Assembly (NCBI GenBank): GCA_030448245.1
Contig: JAUJNH010000007.1
Coordinates: forward strand, 1 to 64,000
Origin: Acidimicrobiales bacterium
GTDB taxonomy: Bacteria; Actinomycetota; Acidimicrobiia; Acidimicrobiales; JAUJNH01
DNA length: 64,000 nt
Direction of reading: 5' to 3'
In this document: positions 17,532 to 26,530 of the stretch, one piece after another
Position numbering within the stretch: the stretch's first letter is position 1
Layout of the letters: each line of letters starts with the position of its first letter
The notes under the pieces: generated by a model
Databases searched by the model: none
What the model saw: the letters and a program-made list of their open reading frames with translations, nothing else
Told to the model about the DNA's origin: nothing
Translations under genes and position numbers: made by a program

Positions 17532-18688
17532 TGCCTGGCTCGCAGCCCTCGCTCGGCGTGGACGCGGCCCGGGAGGTCGTCAGCCGCCTCGCCGGCCCCT
17601 GCAGCACCGGCCCGGCCGTGGGGCTCGAGCTGGAGTGGCACACCTATCCCGCCGGCAACCGGTCGGCCCGCTGCGACATCCATCACCTGCAGGAGGTCTG
17701 CTGCGACCTCGACCTGCCGGGCGGGAGCCAGGTCACCTTCGAGCCCGGCGGCCAGGTCGAGCTGTCAGGCCCACCCGCACCGTCGGCGGCCACGGCGTGC
17801 GACCGCCTCGGCGTCGACGCCGACCTGCTGGTCGCGGCCCTGGCCTCGTCGGGGATCGAGGCGGTGGCGGCCGGCAACGACCCCCACCGCCCACCGGTCC
17901 GCACGCTCGAGCACCCCCGCTACGCAGCCATGGAGGCCTACTTCGACCAGGACGGGCCGGCAGGCCGGCGCATGATGTGCGGGACCGCGGCGCTGCAGGT
18001 GAACGTCGACGCCGGAGCCGATCCGCCGGCCCGCTGGGGGCTGGTCCACGCCGTCGGACCCGCCCTGGCCGCGGCCTTTGCGACCTCGCCCTCGCTCGGC
18101 TTCGTGTCCAACCGGCTGGCGACGTGGCTGGCGATCGACCGGACGCGGACGCGCAGCGCGCTCGGCACGGGCGATCCCCTCGTCGACTGGGCCAGCTTCG
18201 CCCTCCACGCCCGCCTGATGCTGCTCCGCCTGGACGACGCCCACTGGGACGACGTCGGCTGCGAGCTCACGTTGGCCCGCTGGCTCGAGGAGGGCCACCG
18301 CGGGCTCTGGCCTGACGAGTCGGACATCGCCTACCACCTCACAACCCTCTTCCCGCCGGTCCGCCTCCGGGGCTGGCTCGAGCTGCGCTTCCTCGACTCG
18401 CTTCCCGCCCCGTGGTGGCGGGCCGCGGCGGTGACCACCGCCACTGTGCTGGCCGACGACGAGGTGGGGAGGCTGGTCGAGGCGGTCGCCCGCCACCACG
18501 GCGTGGTCGATCGCTGGGCGCTGGCGGCCCGGCGGGGCCTCGACCACCCCGGCCTGGCCGCGGTGGCCATGGCCTGCGTCCGGAGCGCGGCCGAGGTGTC
18601 GGGCGATCCGGTGGTCGTCGAGTTCCTGGAACGTTTCACCAGCAAGGGTCGTGCTCCCGGTGTCGAGGCCGGCCGGTGCGTGGCGTGA
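17531..18688 (+). CDS. egtA: Glutamate-cysteine ligase EgtA (ergothioneine biosynthesis)
   Basis: The 385-residue ATP-dependent ligase makes gamma-glutamylcysteine, the sulfur donor used by EgtB. Family features are GPAVGLELEWHTYPAGN near the N-terminus, QVTFEPGGQVELSGPP with substrate-binding residues, MMCGTAALQVNVDAG, and ARLMLL with a later RGWLELRFLDSLP block. Length fits EgtA. The start overlaps the stop of a 24-residue leader ORF. Its stop overlaps the egtB GTG (GTGA, 18685-18688), so the two are coupled. Placement beside egtB and egtD makes the assignment firm. Confidence 0.92.
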   Translation: MPGSQPSLGVDAAREVVSRLAGPCSTGPAVGLELEWHTYPAGNRSARCDIHHLQEVCCDLDLPGGSQVTFEPGGQVELSGPPAPSAATACDRLGVDADLLVAALASSGIEAVAAGNDPHRPPVRTLEHPRYAAMEAYFDQDGPAGRRMMCGTAALQVNVDAGADPPARWGLVHAVGPALAAAFATSPSLGFVSNRLATWLAIDRTRTRSALGTGDPLVDWASFALHARLMLLRLDDAHWDDVGCELTLARWLEEGHRGLWPDESDIAYHLTTLFPPVRLRGWLELRFLDSLPAPWWRAAAVTTATVLADDEVGRLVEAVARHHGVVDRWALAARRGLDHPGLAAVAMACVRSAAEVSGDPVVVEFLERFTSKGRAPGVEAGRCVA

Positions 18689-19989
18689 GCGATCTCGCGG
18701 CGACGGTCGTGGCCGAGCTGGAGGCGGCACGGCGGCGAACCCTCACGCTGCTCGAGCCGGTGCCCGAGCGCCAGCTGGTGCGCCAGCACAGCGAGCTGCT
18801 CTCGCCGATGGTGTGGGACCTGGCTCACATCGCGAACTACGAGGACCTCTGGCTGCTGCGGGCGTTGGGTGCCGACGGGGTGGACGCCACCCATGACGGG
18901 ATCTACGACGCCTTCGTCCACCCCCGCAGGACCCGCGGCGAGCTGGCCATGCTCGACCCGGCCGGCGCCCTCGCCTACGGCAGAAGCGTCCGCGATCGGG
19001 TGCTCGAGCAGCTGCACCGCCGGGGTGCCGAGGGCGAGGGCCCGTTGCTGGCCTCCGGCTACGTCTACGGCATGGTGGTGCAGCACGAGCACCAGCACGT
19101 CGAGACGCTCCTCGCCGCGCTCCACCTCCTGCCCGAGGGCTACGACGGGCTGACGTCCGAGCGGGCTCCGGCCCAGCGGCCGGCCGGCGCAGGAGCGCCC
19201 CCGGCCGAGTGTGTGGTGCCCGGCGGCACCTACGTGGTCGGCACGTCCACCGACCCGTGGTCGTACGACAACGAGCGGCCGGCCCACGAGGTCGAGGTGG
19301 CGGCCTACGCCATCGACGGCGCTCCGGTCACCAACGGCGCCTGGGCCGACTTCCTGACCGCGGGCGGCTACGACCGCCAGGCCCTGTGGAGCCAGCGCGG
19401 CTGGGCGTGGCGGCAGGAGGCGGGTCTCGAGCGGCCCCTCGGGTGGGACCCGGACGGCGACGGCGGATGGCTGCGGAACCGTTTCGGGCGCCATGAGCCG
19501 GTGCCGGCCGACGAGCCCGTGCAGCACGTGTGCTGGTACGAGGCCGAGGCCTACTGCCGCTGGGTCGGCCGGCGTCTGCCCACCGAGGTCGAGTGGGAGG
19601 TCGCCGCCACCTGTGACCCGCAGACGGGCGAGAAGCGCCGGCATCCGTGGGGCGACGGGCCGTGGCGCCCCGAGCTGGCCAACCTGGGCAACGCCCGGCT
19701 GGGCCCCGACCCGGTGGACGCCCACCCGGCGGGGCGGTCGCCCGTCGGGTGCTTCGCCATGGAGGGCGATGTCTGGGAGTGGACGTCGTCGGGCTTCGAG
19801 GCCTGGCCCGGGACCACCGCCTTCCCCTACCGCGAGTACTCCGAGGTCTTCTACGGCGGCGACTACCGGGTGCTGCGGGGCGGCTCGTGGGCCACCTCGC
19901 CCCTCGCCTCTCGTGGCACCTTCCGCAACTGGGACCACCCGATCCGCCGGCAGATCTTCGCCGGCCTGCGCACGGCCCGAACCCTGTGA
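18685..19989 (+). CDS. egtB: EgtB, iron-dependent sulfoxide synthase of ergothioneine pathway
   Basis: The 434-residue protein joins an N-terminal DinB-like helical domain to a C-terminal FGE-sulfatase (formylglycine-enzyme) domain, as in mycobacterial EgtB. The iron ligands are visible as His in [11 protein letters not shown] and the HxxxH of [12 protein letters not shown]. The FGE part contains [20 protein letters not shown] and [14 protein letters not shown], ending [20 protein letters not shown]. It oxidatively couples trimethylhistidine to gamma-glutamylcysteine or cysteine. GTG 18685 overlaps the egtA stop. Confidence 0.95.
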   Translation: MSDLAATVVAELEAARRRTLTLLEPVPERQLVRQHSELLSPMVWDLAHIANYEDLWLLRALGADGVDATHDGIYDAFVHPRRTRGELAMLDPAGALAYGRSVRDRVLEQLHRRGAEGEGPLLASGYVYGMVVQHEHQHVETLLAALHLLPEGYDGLTSERAPAQRPAGAGAPPAECVVPGGTYVVGTSTDPWSYDNERPAHEVEVAAYAIDGAPVTNGAWADFLTAGGYDRQALWSQRGWAWRQEAGLERPLGWDPDGDGGWLRNRFGRHEPVPADEPVQHVCWYEAEAYCRWVGRRLPTEVEWEVAATCDPQTGEKRRHPWGDGPWRPELANLGNARLGPDPVDAHPAGRSPVGCFAMEGDVWEWTSSGFEAWPGTTAFPYREYSEVFYGGDYRVLRGGSWATSPLASRGTFRNWDHPIRRQIFAGLRTARTL

Positions 19990-20118
19990 GCGAAGCGAAC
20001 GAGCCGGTGAGGGCCGAGCGTCGCCTGCCTGGACCGAGGAGCAGAGGAGGCGACCCCTCCGGGCGAACCGGAGGAGCGACGAGGGAAGGCAGGCGGACAG
20101 CGAGTCCCGACATCCGGC
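19990..20118 (+). repeat. Repeated intercistronic hairpin element, copy 1 (egtB-egtD)
   Basis: Directly after the egtB stop, GCCTGCCT (20023-20030) pairs with AGGCAGGC (20087-20094). Inside lies a perfect hairpin CCTCCGG-GCGAA-CCGGAGG (20056-20074). Two words flank the inner hairpin, GCCTGGACCGA (20027-20037) and GAGGGAAGGC (20081-20090). Both recur exactly, in the same order, in the element at 56922-57017. It may be a structured mRNA element; no known class is recognised. Confidence 0.6.
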
Positions 20119-20131
20119 GGAAGGCAGGCCG

Positions 20132-21082
20132 ATGAGGGTCGACGTCCACCTGGGGCCGGCCGACGTGGCTGCTGCGCTGCGGGCCGACGTGACCGCCGGC
20201 CTGGCGGCACGCCCGCGGTGGCTGCCGCCGAAGTGGTTCTACGACGCGCGGGGCGGCCAGCTCTTCGACGACATCACCCGGCTGCCCGAGTACTACCCGA
20301 CCCGGTCCGAGACCGAGATCCTCACGGACCGGTCCGCCGAGGTGGCGGCCGTGACCGGCGCCACCCACCTCGTCGAGCTCGGCTCGGGCACGTCCACCAA
20401 GACCCGGCTCCTGCTCGACGCCCTGCCCGTCCGCCGGTTCACGCCCTTCGACGTCGACGAGGCCATGCTGCGGGAGGCCGGGCCAGCCATCGAGGCCGCC
20501 TACCCCGGCCTCGACGTCCAGGCGGTGGTGGGTGACTTCCAGCACCACCTGACCGCCCTTCCCGGCACTGGTGGCCGCCTGGTGGCGTTCCTCGGCTCGA
20601 CGATCGGCAACCTGGCGGCGCCCGATCGGGCCAAGCTGCTGGCCGACTTGGCCAGCACCCTCCAGCGGGGCGAGTGGCTGCTCCTGGGCACCGACCTGGT
20701 GAAGGACGAGGCCACACTCGTCGCCGCGTACGACGATGCCCAGGGCGTCACCGCGGAGTTCAACCGAAACGTCCTGCGGGTCCTGAACCGCCAGCTCGAC
20801 GCAGACTTCGACGTCGAGGCCTTCCACCACCGTGCGGTGTGGGTCCCGGAGGAGGAGTGGATCGAGATGCGTCTGGCGCCCGACGGCGAGCAGCGGGTGC
20901 ACATCGCCGCCCTCGACCTGGAGGTGATCTTCGCCGACGGCGAGGAGCTGCGCACCGAGATCAGCGCCAAGTTCCGCCGAGCTGGCGTCGAGGCCGAGCT
21001 CGCGGCCGTCGACTTCGAGCTGGTGCGCTGGTGGACCGACGCCGCCGGCCGCTTCGCCCTCTCCCTCAGCCGCCGGTCCTGA
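20132..21082 (+). CDS. egtD: EgtD, histidine N-alpha-methyltransferase
   Basis: The 316-residue SAM-dependent enzyme trimethylates histidine to hercynine, the first ergothioneine step. Landmarks are [20 protein letters not shown] and [14 protein letters not shown] at the N-terminal dimethylhistidine-binding region, the SAM motif [18 protein letters not shown], and [10 protein letters not shown]. The catalytic-site TEFN-like block appears as [23 protein letters not shown] 20132 follows AAGGCAGG. It is separated from egtB by a 142-bp gap holding a hairpin element instead of the usual egtC. Confidence 0.95.
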   Translation: MRVDVHLGPADVAAALRADVTAGLAARPRWLPPKWFYDARGGQLFDDITRLPEYYPTRSETEILTDRSAEVAAVTGATHLVELGSGTSTKTRLLLDALPVRRFTPFDVDEAMLREAGPAIEAAYPGLDVQAVVGDFQHHLTALPGTGGRLVAFLGSTIGNLAAPDRAKLLADLASTLQRGEWLLLGTDLVKDEATLVAAYDDAQGVTAEFNRNVLRVLNRQLDADFDVEAFHHRAVWVPEEEWIEMRLAPDGEQRVHIAALDLEVIFADGEELRTEISAKFRRAGVEAELAAVDFELVRWWTDAAGRFALSLSRRS

Positions 21083-21119
21083 CGGCGGGCCGATCCCGGC
21101 CTGGTCCTACGCTCGGAGG

Positions 21120-21944
21120 ATGCCGATCTGGGCCGACCCGGCCAGGGGCGAGCGGGTGCGGCTGCTGGCGGACGACGACCTGACGCTGCTGGCCACCTTC
21201 GTCGCGCCCCCCTCGTCGCAGCCCATGGCCGCTGACCTGCGGGCGGTGCCGGGCACCGACCTCGGCCGCCTGGCCCGGGTGGCGCTGCGCGACCTGCCCG
21301 GGGTGCAGGTCACCACCCGTCTCAACGAGGCCGAGGCCCTGGCGGCGGCGGGCGCCACTGTCCAGGGGACGATGGTGCACCTGGTGCGGGACCGGCTCCG
21401 GGAGGACCCCCCGCCGCTGCCGTGGGCCGCCCTCCGCCTGCCCCCGGGGATGGAGGCGGTGGGGATCGAGGCCGCCGATCCCGCTGCCCTGGCCGCCGCG
21501 CAGCGGGAGGCGTACGGGCCGGGCCACCCCGACCACCGGGCCACGCTCGAGGCCCAGGAGGCCGGCGTGCTGGAGGCGACGCTGGCCGGCGAGCTGTTCG
21601 GCCCCGTCTACCCCGACGCCAGCACCCTGGTCCTGGACGAGGAAGGCCGGATCGCCGCCTGCCTGGTGGCCGCGCGGTGGGAGGGCATCGGCGACGAGTG
21701 GCCCGGCGGGCCGTGGGTGATCGACGTGTTCAAGGTGCCGGAAGCCCCACGGGGCCTGGGCCGCTCGCTGCTCGAGCGCGCCGTGGCCGTCTGCGCCCTC
21801 GACGGCCATTCCGCCATCGGCCTCAGCGTCAACGGCGCCAACCCGGCCCGCCGCCACTACGAGCGCCTCGGCTTCCGCGACGCCTTCTCCCGCGTCACCC
21901 TTACCCTCCCCGGCGAGTGGCCGGTGCCTCCCGCGCCGGGCTGA
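21120..21944 (+). CDS. GNAT family N-acetyltransferase
   Basis: The 274-residue protein has a poorly conserved N-terminal half and a GNAT core with PWVIDVFKVPEAPRGLGRSL (acetyl-CoA loop) and GLSVNGANPARRHYERLGFR, the classic final helix. Substrate unknown. Both a TACGCT -10 box 6 nt upstream (21108-21113) and a GGAGG at 21115-21119 support ATG 21120. It follows egtD by 37 nt but has its own promoter, so a link to ergothioneine is only positional. Its 3' end overlaps the convergent Cys-rich gene. Confidence 0.75.
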   Translation: MPIWADPARGERVRLLADDDLTLLATFVAPPSSQPMAADLRAVPGTDLGRLARVALRDLPGVQVTTRLNEAEALAAAGATVQGTMVHLVRDRLREDPPPLPWAALRLPPGMEAVGIEAADPAALAAAQREAYGPGHPDHRATLEAQEAGVLEATLAGELFGPVYPDASTLVLDEEGRIAACLVAARWEGIGDEWPGGPWVIDVFKVPEAPRGLGRSLLERAVAVCALDGHSAIGLSVNGANPARRHYERLGFRDAFSRVTLTLPGEWPVPPAPG

Positions 21945-22962
21945 TGGTGCCTGGCTGCCGGCCCGCTTCGTCCCGCGTCCCCCCCGACCAGGACGGATCC
22001 GAGCCACAGACCGTTCCTGAAGTACAGGCCCCGCAGTTGACCAACCCTCCGCACCCGTCAGAGTGCGTGCCGCAGTTCTTGCCCATGCTGGCGCAGGTCT
22101 GCGGGACGCAGGTGGTCGTGCACGTGCCGCTCACGCAGGTCGCACCGGCACTGCAGACGATCCCGCAGCCCCCGCAGTTGGCGTTGTCGTTGGTGATGTT
22201 GGTCTCACAGCCAGGTTGGTTCGGGTTGCAGTCGACGAAGCCTGCGTTGCAGGTGCCGTGGCCGCAGGTCCCGTTGGTGCAGATCGGGGTGCTGTTGACA
22301 CTCGGGCAGACGTTCCCGCAGCTGCCGCAGTTGTTGGGGTCGGTCATGAGGTTGGCGCCCGGGCACCGGCTGGTGCAGAGGCCGTCAACGCAGGTGCCGT
22401 TGCCACCGGCGCAGGTGGCGCCCTCTGGCGAGTGCACGACACCGCAGATGCCGTTGGTGCAGGTCCGCGACTGGCAGTCGTCGTCGGAACCAGGGCAGTC
22501 GGCTGGCGTCGTGCACGGCGTCCCGGCGATGCAGATCCCGTTCGAGCACACCTGACCGCTGGTGCACGCCGCCCCGCAGGCGCCGCAGTTCGCCTCGTCG
22601 GTGGCGGTGTTGACGCAGGCGCCGCACCAGGTGAGGCCAGTGGGGCAGGTGGGCACGCAGGTGCAGGCGACCGGGACGCAGGTGCCGTTGCTGCACACCG
22701 AGTCGAGCCCGCAGACGTTGCCGCACGCCCCGCAGTTGGCGTGGCTCGACGTCAGGTCCCGGCACAGGCCGTTGCAGGCGGTCAGCCCCGGCGGGCAGCT
22801 GACGGGCTTGCCGCCCGGGGCGGCGGCCGCCGGCCTCGCCCCCGCCACCACGGCGCCAGCCCCCAGACCGACGGCGGCGAGGGCACCACGGATCATCGAC
22901 CGTCGGCCGACGGTGCCCTCTGAGGCCAGCGACATGGCCAGGTCGTCGAATCGCTCGCTCAT
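21901..22962 (-). CDS. Tat-exported cysteine-rich repeat protein
   Basis: The 353-residue protein opens with a twin-arginine signal (VGRRSMIRGALAAVGLGAG, then ARPAAAAPGG). It continues as imperfect repeats of the form NCGACGNVCGLDSVCSNGTC and NCGSCGNVCPSVNSTPIC, with about 47 cysteines and many Asn/Gly. This resembles myxobacterial and actinobacterial Stigma-type Cys-rich exported repeats; the role is unknown. Its ATG overlaps the stop of the MauE-thioredoxin gene (22959-22962), so the two are coupled and the neighbour may handle its disulfides. The last ~25 residues look unlike the repeats and follow a G7 run (C7 on the plus strand, near 21980), so the true C-terminus may be frameshifted. 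Confidence 0.75.
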   Translation of the reverse strand: MSERFDDLAMSLASEGTVGRRSMIRGALAAVGLGAGAVVAGARPAAAAPGGKPVSCPPGLTACNGLCRDLTSSHANCGACGNVCGLDSVCSNGTCVPVACTCVPTCPTGLTWCGACVNTATDEANCGACGAACTSGQVCSNGICIAGTPCTTPADCPGSDDDCQSRTCTNGICGVVHSPEGATCAGGNGTCVDGLCTSRCPGANLMTDPNNCGSCGNVCPSVNSTPICTNGTCGHGTCNAGFVDCNPNQPGCETNITNDNANCGGCGIVCSAGATCVSGTCTTTCVPQTCASMGKNCGTHSDGCGGLVNCGACTSGTVCGSDPSWSGGTRDEAGRQPGTISPAREAPATRRGG

Positions 22963-24454
22963 GACGGGGCTCCTTGCTGGGAGGCTGCTGGGAGCAGCTG
23001 CTTGACGCCGGGGGCGCCGGTTCCGAGGGGTGACGACACCCGGCCCGCGGCGTCGACGGCGACGGCCATCGGTGTCCCGCCGGCGCCAAAGGCGGCCATG
23101 GCCGAGCTGGCCGCGTCCAGGAACACCGGGGAGGCGAACCGCTCGGCGGTGTTGGCCGCCGCATCCCCGGTGGAGATGACCAGGAGCTCGGGCGCGTCCG
23201 GAGGTCGGTCCTGCTCCCAGGCGATCAGCTCGGGGAGGAGCTGCTGGCAGAACCCGCACCGGGGGTTCCAGAAAAGGAGCACGACATCCCGTCCCCGGAA
23301 CTCCGAGAGCGACGCCTCACCGCCGCCGAGCAGCGGGAGCCGGAAGTCGGGAGCCTCAGCGCCGACCGGGGGCGTCACCGGCCGAGCCGGAGCCGCCGGT
23401 GCCTGCCGTCCGAGCGCCACCGGGACGCCGTCGACGAGCCTGGTCACCAGGGCGGCGATCGCCGGTCCGCCCGAGGCCAGGGGCGAGGCGATCCGGCCGG
23501 CGACGTCGACCAGCACCGCCCCGGGCGTGCCCTGGTAGCGGTAGGCGTCGGCCACCTCGTGGGCCCGCTGGATCAGCACGTCGGAGACGCCATGCTCGGC
23601 GGCGCTGGCCCGGATGGCATCCAGCGATCCCGATGCCACCACGGCGATCCGCAGCCGGTCGGCCTGCTCGGCCTGCCAGCGGGCCAGATCTGGAGCCAAC
23701 GCAGTGCACGGGCCACAACCGGGATCGGAGAAGACCAGCAGGACCGGACGACCCGAGGAGTGCAGCGCAGCCAGCGTCATCGTCTCGCCGTGCAGGCCGA
23801 CGAGCGAGAACTCCGGCGCCGGCTGCCCGACCGGAAGCCCTCGCCCGTGGTTGTGCGCCGCCGGTGCGGCAGCCGGCTGCGGCCCGGCCGCCGCCGCCTC
23901 CTCCAACGCCTTGAGTCGCAGCAGCACCCGCCCGTGCTGGCGGACCACGTGCACCAGGGCCCACCCCTGCAGGACCACGGCCACCGCCAGCACGGCCAGG
24001 CTGGCCGCCACCGCCAGCTGCCCGCCGGAGAGGCCACGCGTGGCCGAGGTGAAGCTGGACGGCTCGGCCGCCCACACCAGCCCGGCGCCGGCGGCCAGCA
24101 CGACGTTGCGGGCCACCGTGGCCCACGAGATCTCAGCCCGGGACAGCTCGCCGAAGCAGTGGCACCTCGGCCGGCGCCCGGCTGCCATGTTGAGCGCCAG
24201 CACCCCGGCGAACAGCAGGAGGAGCACCGCGGCAGCCGCGGCGCCCAGTGGGCGGTGGCCGTCGGGACCAGGGCCGCGGCGATGGACAGCTCGACCAGCG
24301 GGAGGCCGATGGCGACCGCGGGGGCCAGCGCCTTTGGCACCCCGAGGTCGACCGCCGCCTGCCGCGATCCCTTGAGGCTCCGCAGCTTCGCGCCCGCAGA
24401 GACCGCGAACACCACGACCAGCACCAGCCGCACCAGCCGCACCACACTCGACAC
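22959..24454 (-). CDS. MauE-like membrane domain fused to two thioredoxin-like domains (one frameshift)
   Basis: From ATG 24454 the first ~70 residues are a MauE/DoxX-like membrane start (MSSVVRLVRLVLVVVFAVSA, then AVDLGVPKALAPAVAIGLPL). A frame change near 24240 leads to more membrane helices with an RPRCHCFGELSRAEISW motif typical of MauE. Two TlpA/redoxin domains follow, with active sites DPGCGPCTAL and NPRCGFCQQL. MauE and MauD together guide disulfide formation in methylamine dehydrogenase; here both functions are on one chain with a doubled redoxin. Its stop overlaps the start of the Cys-rich Tat protein, a likely client. The single indel is probably a sequencing error. Confidence 0.75.
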
Positions 24455-24541
24455 CCGTCACCTCCACCGCTTCGTCACGGAGGGTACCGATCGACCCTCG
24501 CGTGTCGAGAGGCTTCTCGCTCTCGGTGGCCGCAGCCCGGC

Positions 24542-25873
24542 CTACGCCTGGACGGCCTGGTCGGCCCGGCGGGACTCGATGCGGATGCGGTCGATGCGGT
24601 TGGCACCCATCTTCTCGACGGTGAAGACGTGGCCGTTCGACTCGACGTGCTCGCCGATGTCGGGGACGTGGCCGAGGCGGTGGAACAGGTACCCGCCGAG
24701 GGTGTCCCAGTCGTCGTCCTCGGGCACCCCCAGGGCCAGCTTCTCGTTGATCTCGTCGACGGGGATGGTGCCGGCCACGCTCCAGGCGCCGTCGGCCAGC
24801 TCCTGCAGCAGCGGCTCCTCGGTGTCGTACTCGTCGACGATGTCGCCCACGAGCTCTTCGATCAGGTCCTCGAGGGTGACGATCCCGGCCACCCCGCCGT
24901 ACTCGTCGACGACGACGGCCATGTGGAACTTGCCGAGCTGCATCTCGCGCATCAGCACTGCCACCCGCTTGGTCTCGGGGACGATGTGGGCGTTGCGGAC
25001 CAGGGACTCGACCGTCTCGGCACCCTTGCCGTCGCGGGAGGCGCGCACCAGGTCCTTCAGGTAGATGAGGCCGCGTATGTCGTCGATCGAGCGGTTGTGC
25101 ACGGGCATGCGGCTGTAGCCGGCCAGGAGGAGGATCTCGAGAGCGTCGTCGACGCTGGAGGACACGTCGATGCTGACCATGTCCGGCCGGGCGACCATCA
25201 CCTCTCGGGTGATCGTGTCGCCGAACTCGATGATCGAGTGGATCAGCTCGCGCTCCTCGCTCTCGATCACCTCCTCCTGCTCGGCCTCGCTGGCCAGGGC
25301 CAGCAGCTCCTGCTCGGAGGTGGACGGGCCGACGGGCGATCCCGACCCGGGGAACAGCAGGTTGGCGAAGCCGATCAGCCCCTTGGTCAGGAGGCGGATG
25401 GGCGGGAAGCCGGCGATGGTCACGATGGCCGGGGCCGCCAGGAGGGCGGCTCGGTCGGTGCGCTGCACGGCGAAGGTCTTGGGGCCCGACTCGGCCAGCA
25501 CGAAGATGACGACCAGCTCGATCAGGTAGCTGACCACGAAGCCGACGAGCCCGTAGGGGCCGACAACCGTACCGACGAGGGTGGCCATCAGGGTGTGGCA
25601 GACCAGGACCAGCAGCAGGATCGGGTTGATGTACCGCTCCGGCGCGTTGACCACCTTGAGGAGGGCCTTTGACCCCCGCCGCCCCTCTTCGTGCAGGGTG
25701 ACGGCCTTCACCCGGCTCATGCGGGTGAGGGCGGTCTCGGCCATGGCGAAGAAGCCGGCCAGGACGACCAGCACGACGATGGTCGCGGTCACCCCGAACA
25801 GGCCGCCGCTGGACAGCGGCTCGCCCCCCGCGGTGGCGGCAAGCAGCGTGGCGGGACTTGGGGGCGCCGTCAT
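24542..25873 (-). CDS. CNNM/CorC-HlyC family membrane protein (magnesium or cobalt efflux type)
   Basis: The 443-residue protein has a DUF21/CNNM membrane domain (VLAGFFAMAETALTRMSRVK, INPILLLVLVCHTLMATLVG), two CBS domains (VMVARPDMVSIDVSSS; FHMAVVVDEYGGVAGIVTLE) and a C-terminal CorC_HlyC transporter-associated domain. Members are linked to Mg2+ or Co2+ homeostasis, and older databases call them hemolysins. Its ATG overlaps the ybeY stop (25870-25873), continuing a phoH-ybeY-corC order common in actinobacteria. Confidence 0.9.
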   Translation of the reverse strand: MTAPPSPATLLAATAGGEPLSSGGLFGVTATIVVLVVLAGFFAMAETALTRMSRVKAVTLHEEGRRGSKALLKVVNAPERYINPILLLVLVCHTLMATLVGTVVGPYGLVGFVVSYLIELVVIFVLAESGPKTFAVQRTDRAALLAAPAIVTIAGFPPIRLLTKGLIGFANLLFPGSGSPVGPSTSEQELLALASEAEQEEVIESEERELIHSIIEFGDTITREVMVARPDMVSIDVSSSVDDALEILLLAGYSRMPVHNRSIDDIRGLIYLKDLVRASRDGKGAETVESLVRNAHIVPETKRVAVLMREMQLGKFHMAVVVDEYGGVAGIVTLEDLIEELVGDIVDEYDTEEPLLQELADGAWSVAGTIPVDEINEKLALGVPEDDDWDTLGGYLFHRLGHVPDIGEHVESNGHVFTVEKMGANRIDRIRIESRRADQAVQA

Positions 25874-26511
25874 CCTGGGCCCTCAGGGTCGTCAGGCCCG
25901 TCGAGCCCGTCGCCCCGTCGCAGCCGTTCGGGCGGCGTGGCGTCGGTCGAGCGCGGGGGCAGCCACGGCCCGGTGGTGCGCGGCACCAGCGGTGGGAGCT
26001 GACCGTCTTCGGGGGCGCGGTGGAAGCGGGCCAGCAGGGCCCGTTCCCGTTGCTCCATCTCCTCAGCCTCCCCGTCGTCCTCGTGGTCCATGCCAAGCAG
26101 GTGGAGGATGCCGTGGACCACGAGCAGGGCCAGCTCGTCCTCGTAGGTGCCGGCGTGGGCGGGTGCGTTGCGGGCGGCGACCGCCGGGCACACGTAGACG
26201 TCGCCCAGGAGCAGGGGCAGGTCGTCCGGCTCACTGGGCTCGCCGGGCCCGCTGCCGCCCGAGTCGGGGTGGCGGCCGGACTCTGGTGGCTCCTCGTCGA
26301 TCGGGAACGACAGGACGTCGGTCGAGCCCTGCTTGCCGCCGAAGCGGGTGTTCAGCTCGGCGATGGTCGGCTCGTCGACGAACACCACCGACAGCTCGAC
26401 CTCTGCGCCCACCCCCTCGGCGTCGAGGACCTGCTCGGCCAGTCGGGACCAGCGGGCGGTGTCGACCGGCTGCGCTGCCTGCTCGTCGGCGCAGAAGACC
26501 TCGGCGGTCAT
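25870..26511 (-). CDS. ybeY: Endoribonuclease YbeY
   Basis: The 213-residue metalloprotein acts in 16S rRNA 3'-end maturation and ribosome quality control. The zinc motif HGILHLLGMDHEDD is complete, and ELNTRFGGKQGSTDVLSFPI precedes it as in all YbeY proteins. An insertion of about 20 Gly/Ser/Pro/Asp-rich residues before LLLGDVYVCP and a Pro-rich C-terminal tail are extra to the family. ATG 26511 starts 19 nt after the phoH stop; GTG 26517 is an alternative. Confidence 0.9.
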   Translation of the reverse strand: MTAEVFCADEQAAQPVDTARWSRLAEQVLDAEGVGAEVELSVVFVDEPTIAELNTRFGGKQGSTDVLSFPIDEEPPESGRHPDSGGSGPGEPSEPDDLPLLLGDVYVCPAVAARNAPAHAGTYEDELALLVVHGILHLLGMDHEDDGEAEEMEQRERALLARFHRAPEDGQLPPLVPRTTGPWLPPRSTDATPPERLRRGDGLDGPDDPEGPG

Positions 26512-26530
26512 GACCACGGACGGCTCGTGC

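Noticed and set aside
22959-26234. 1,091-codon minus-strand frame
   Set aside because: Only 22959 to about 24240 encodes the MauE-thioredoxin protein. Beyond that it shadows CorC and YbeY.
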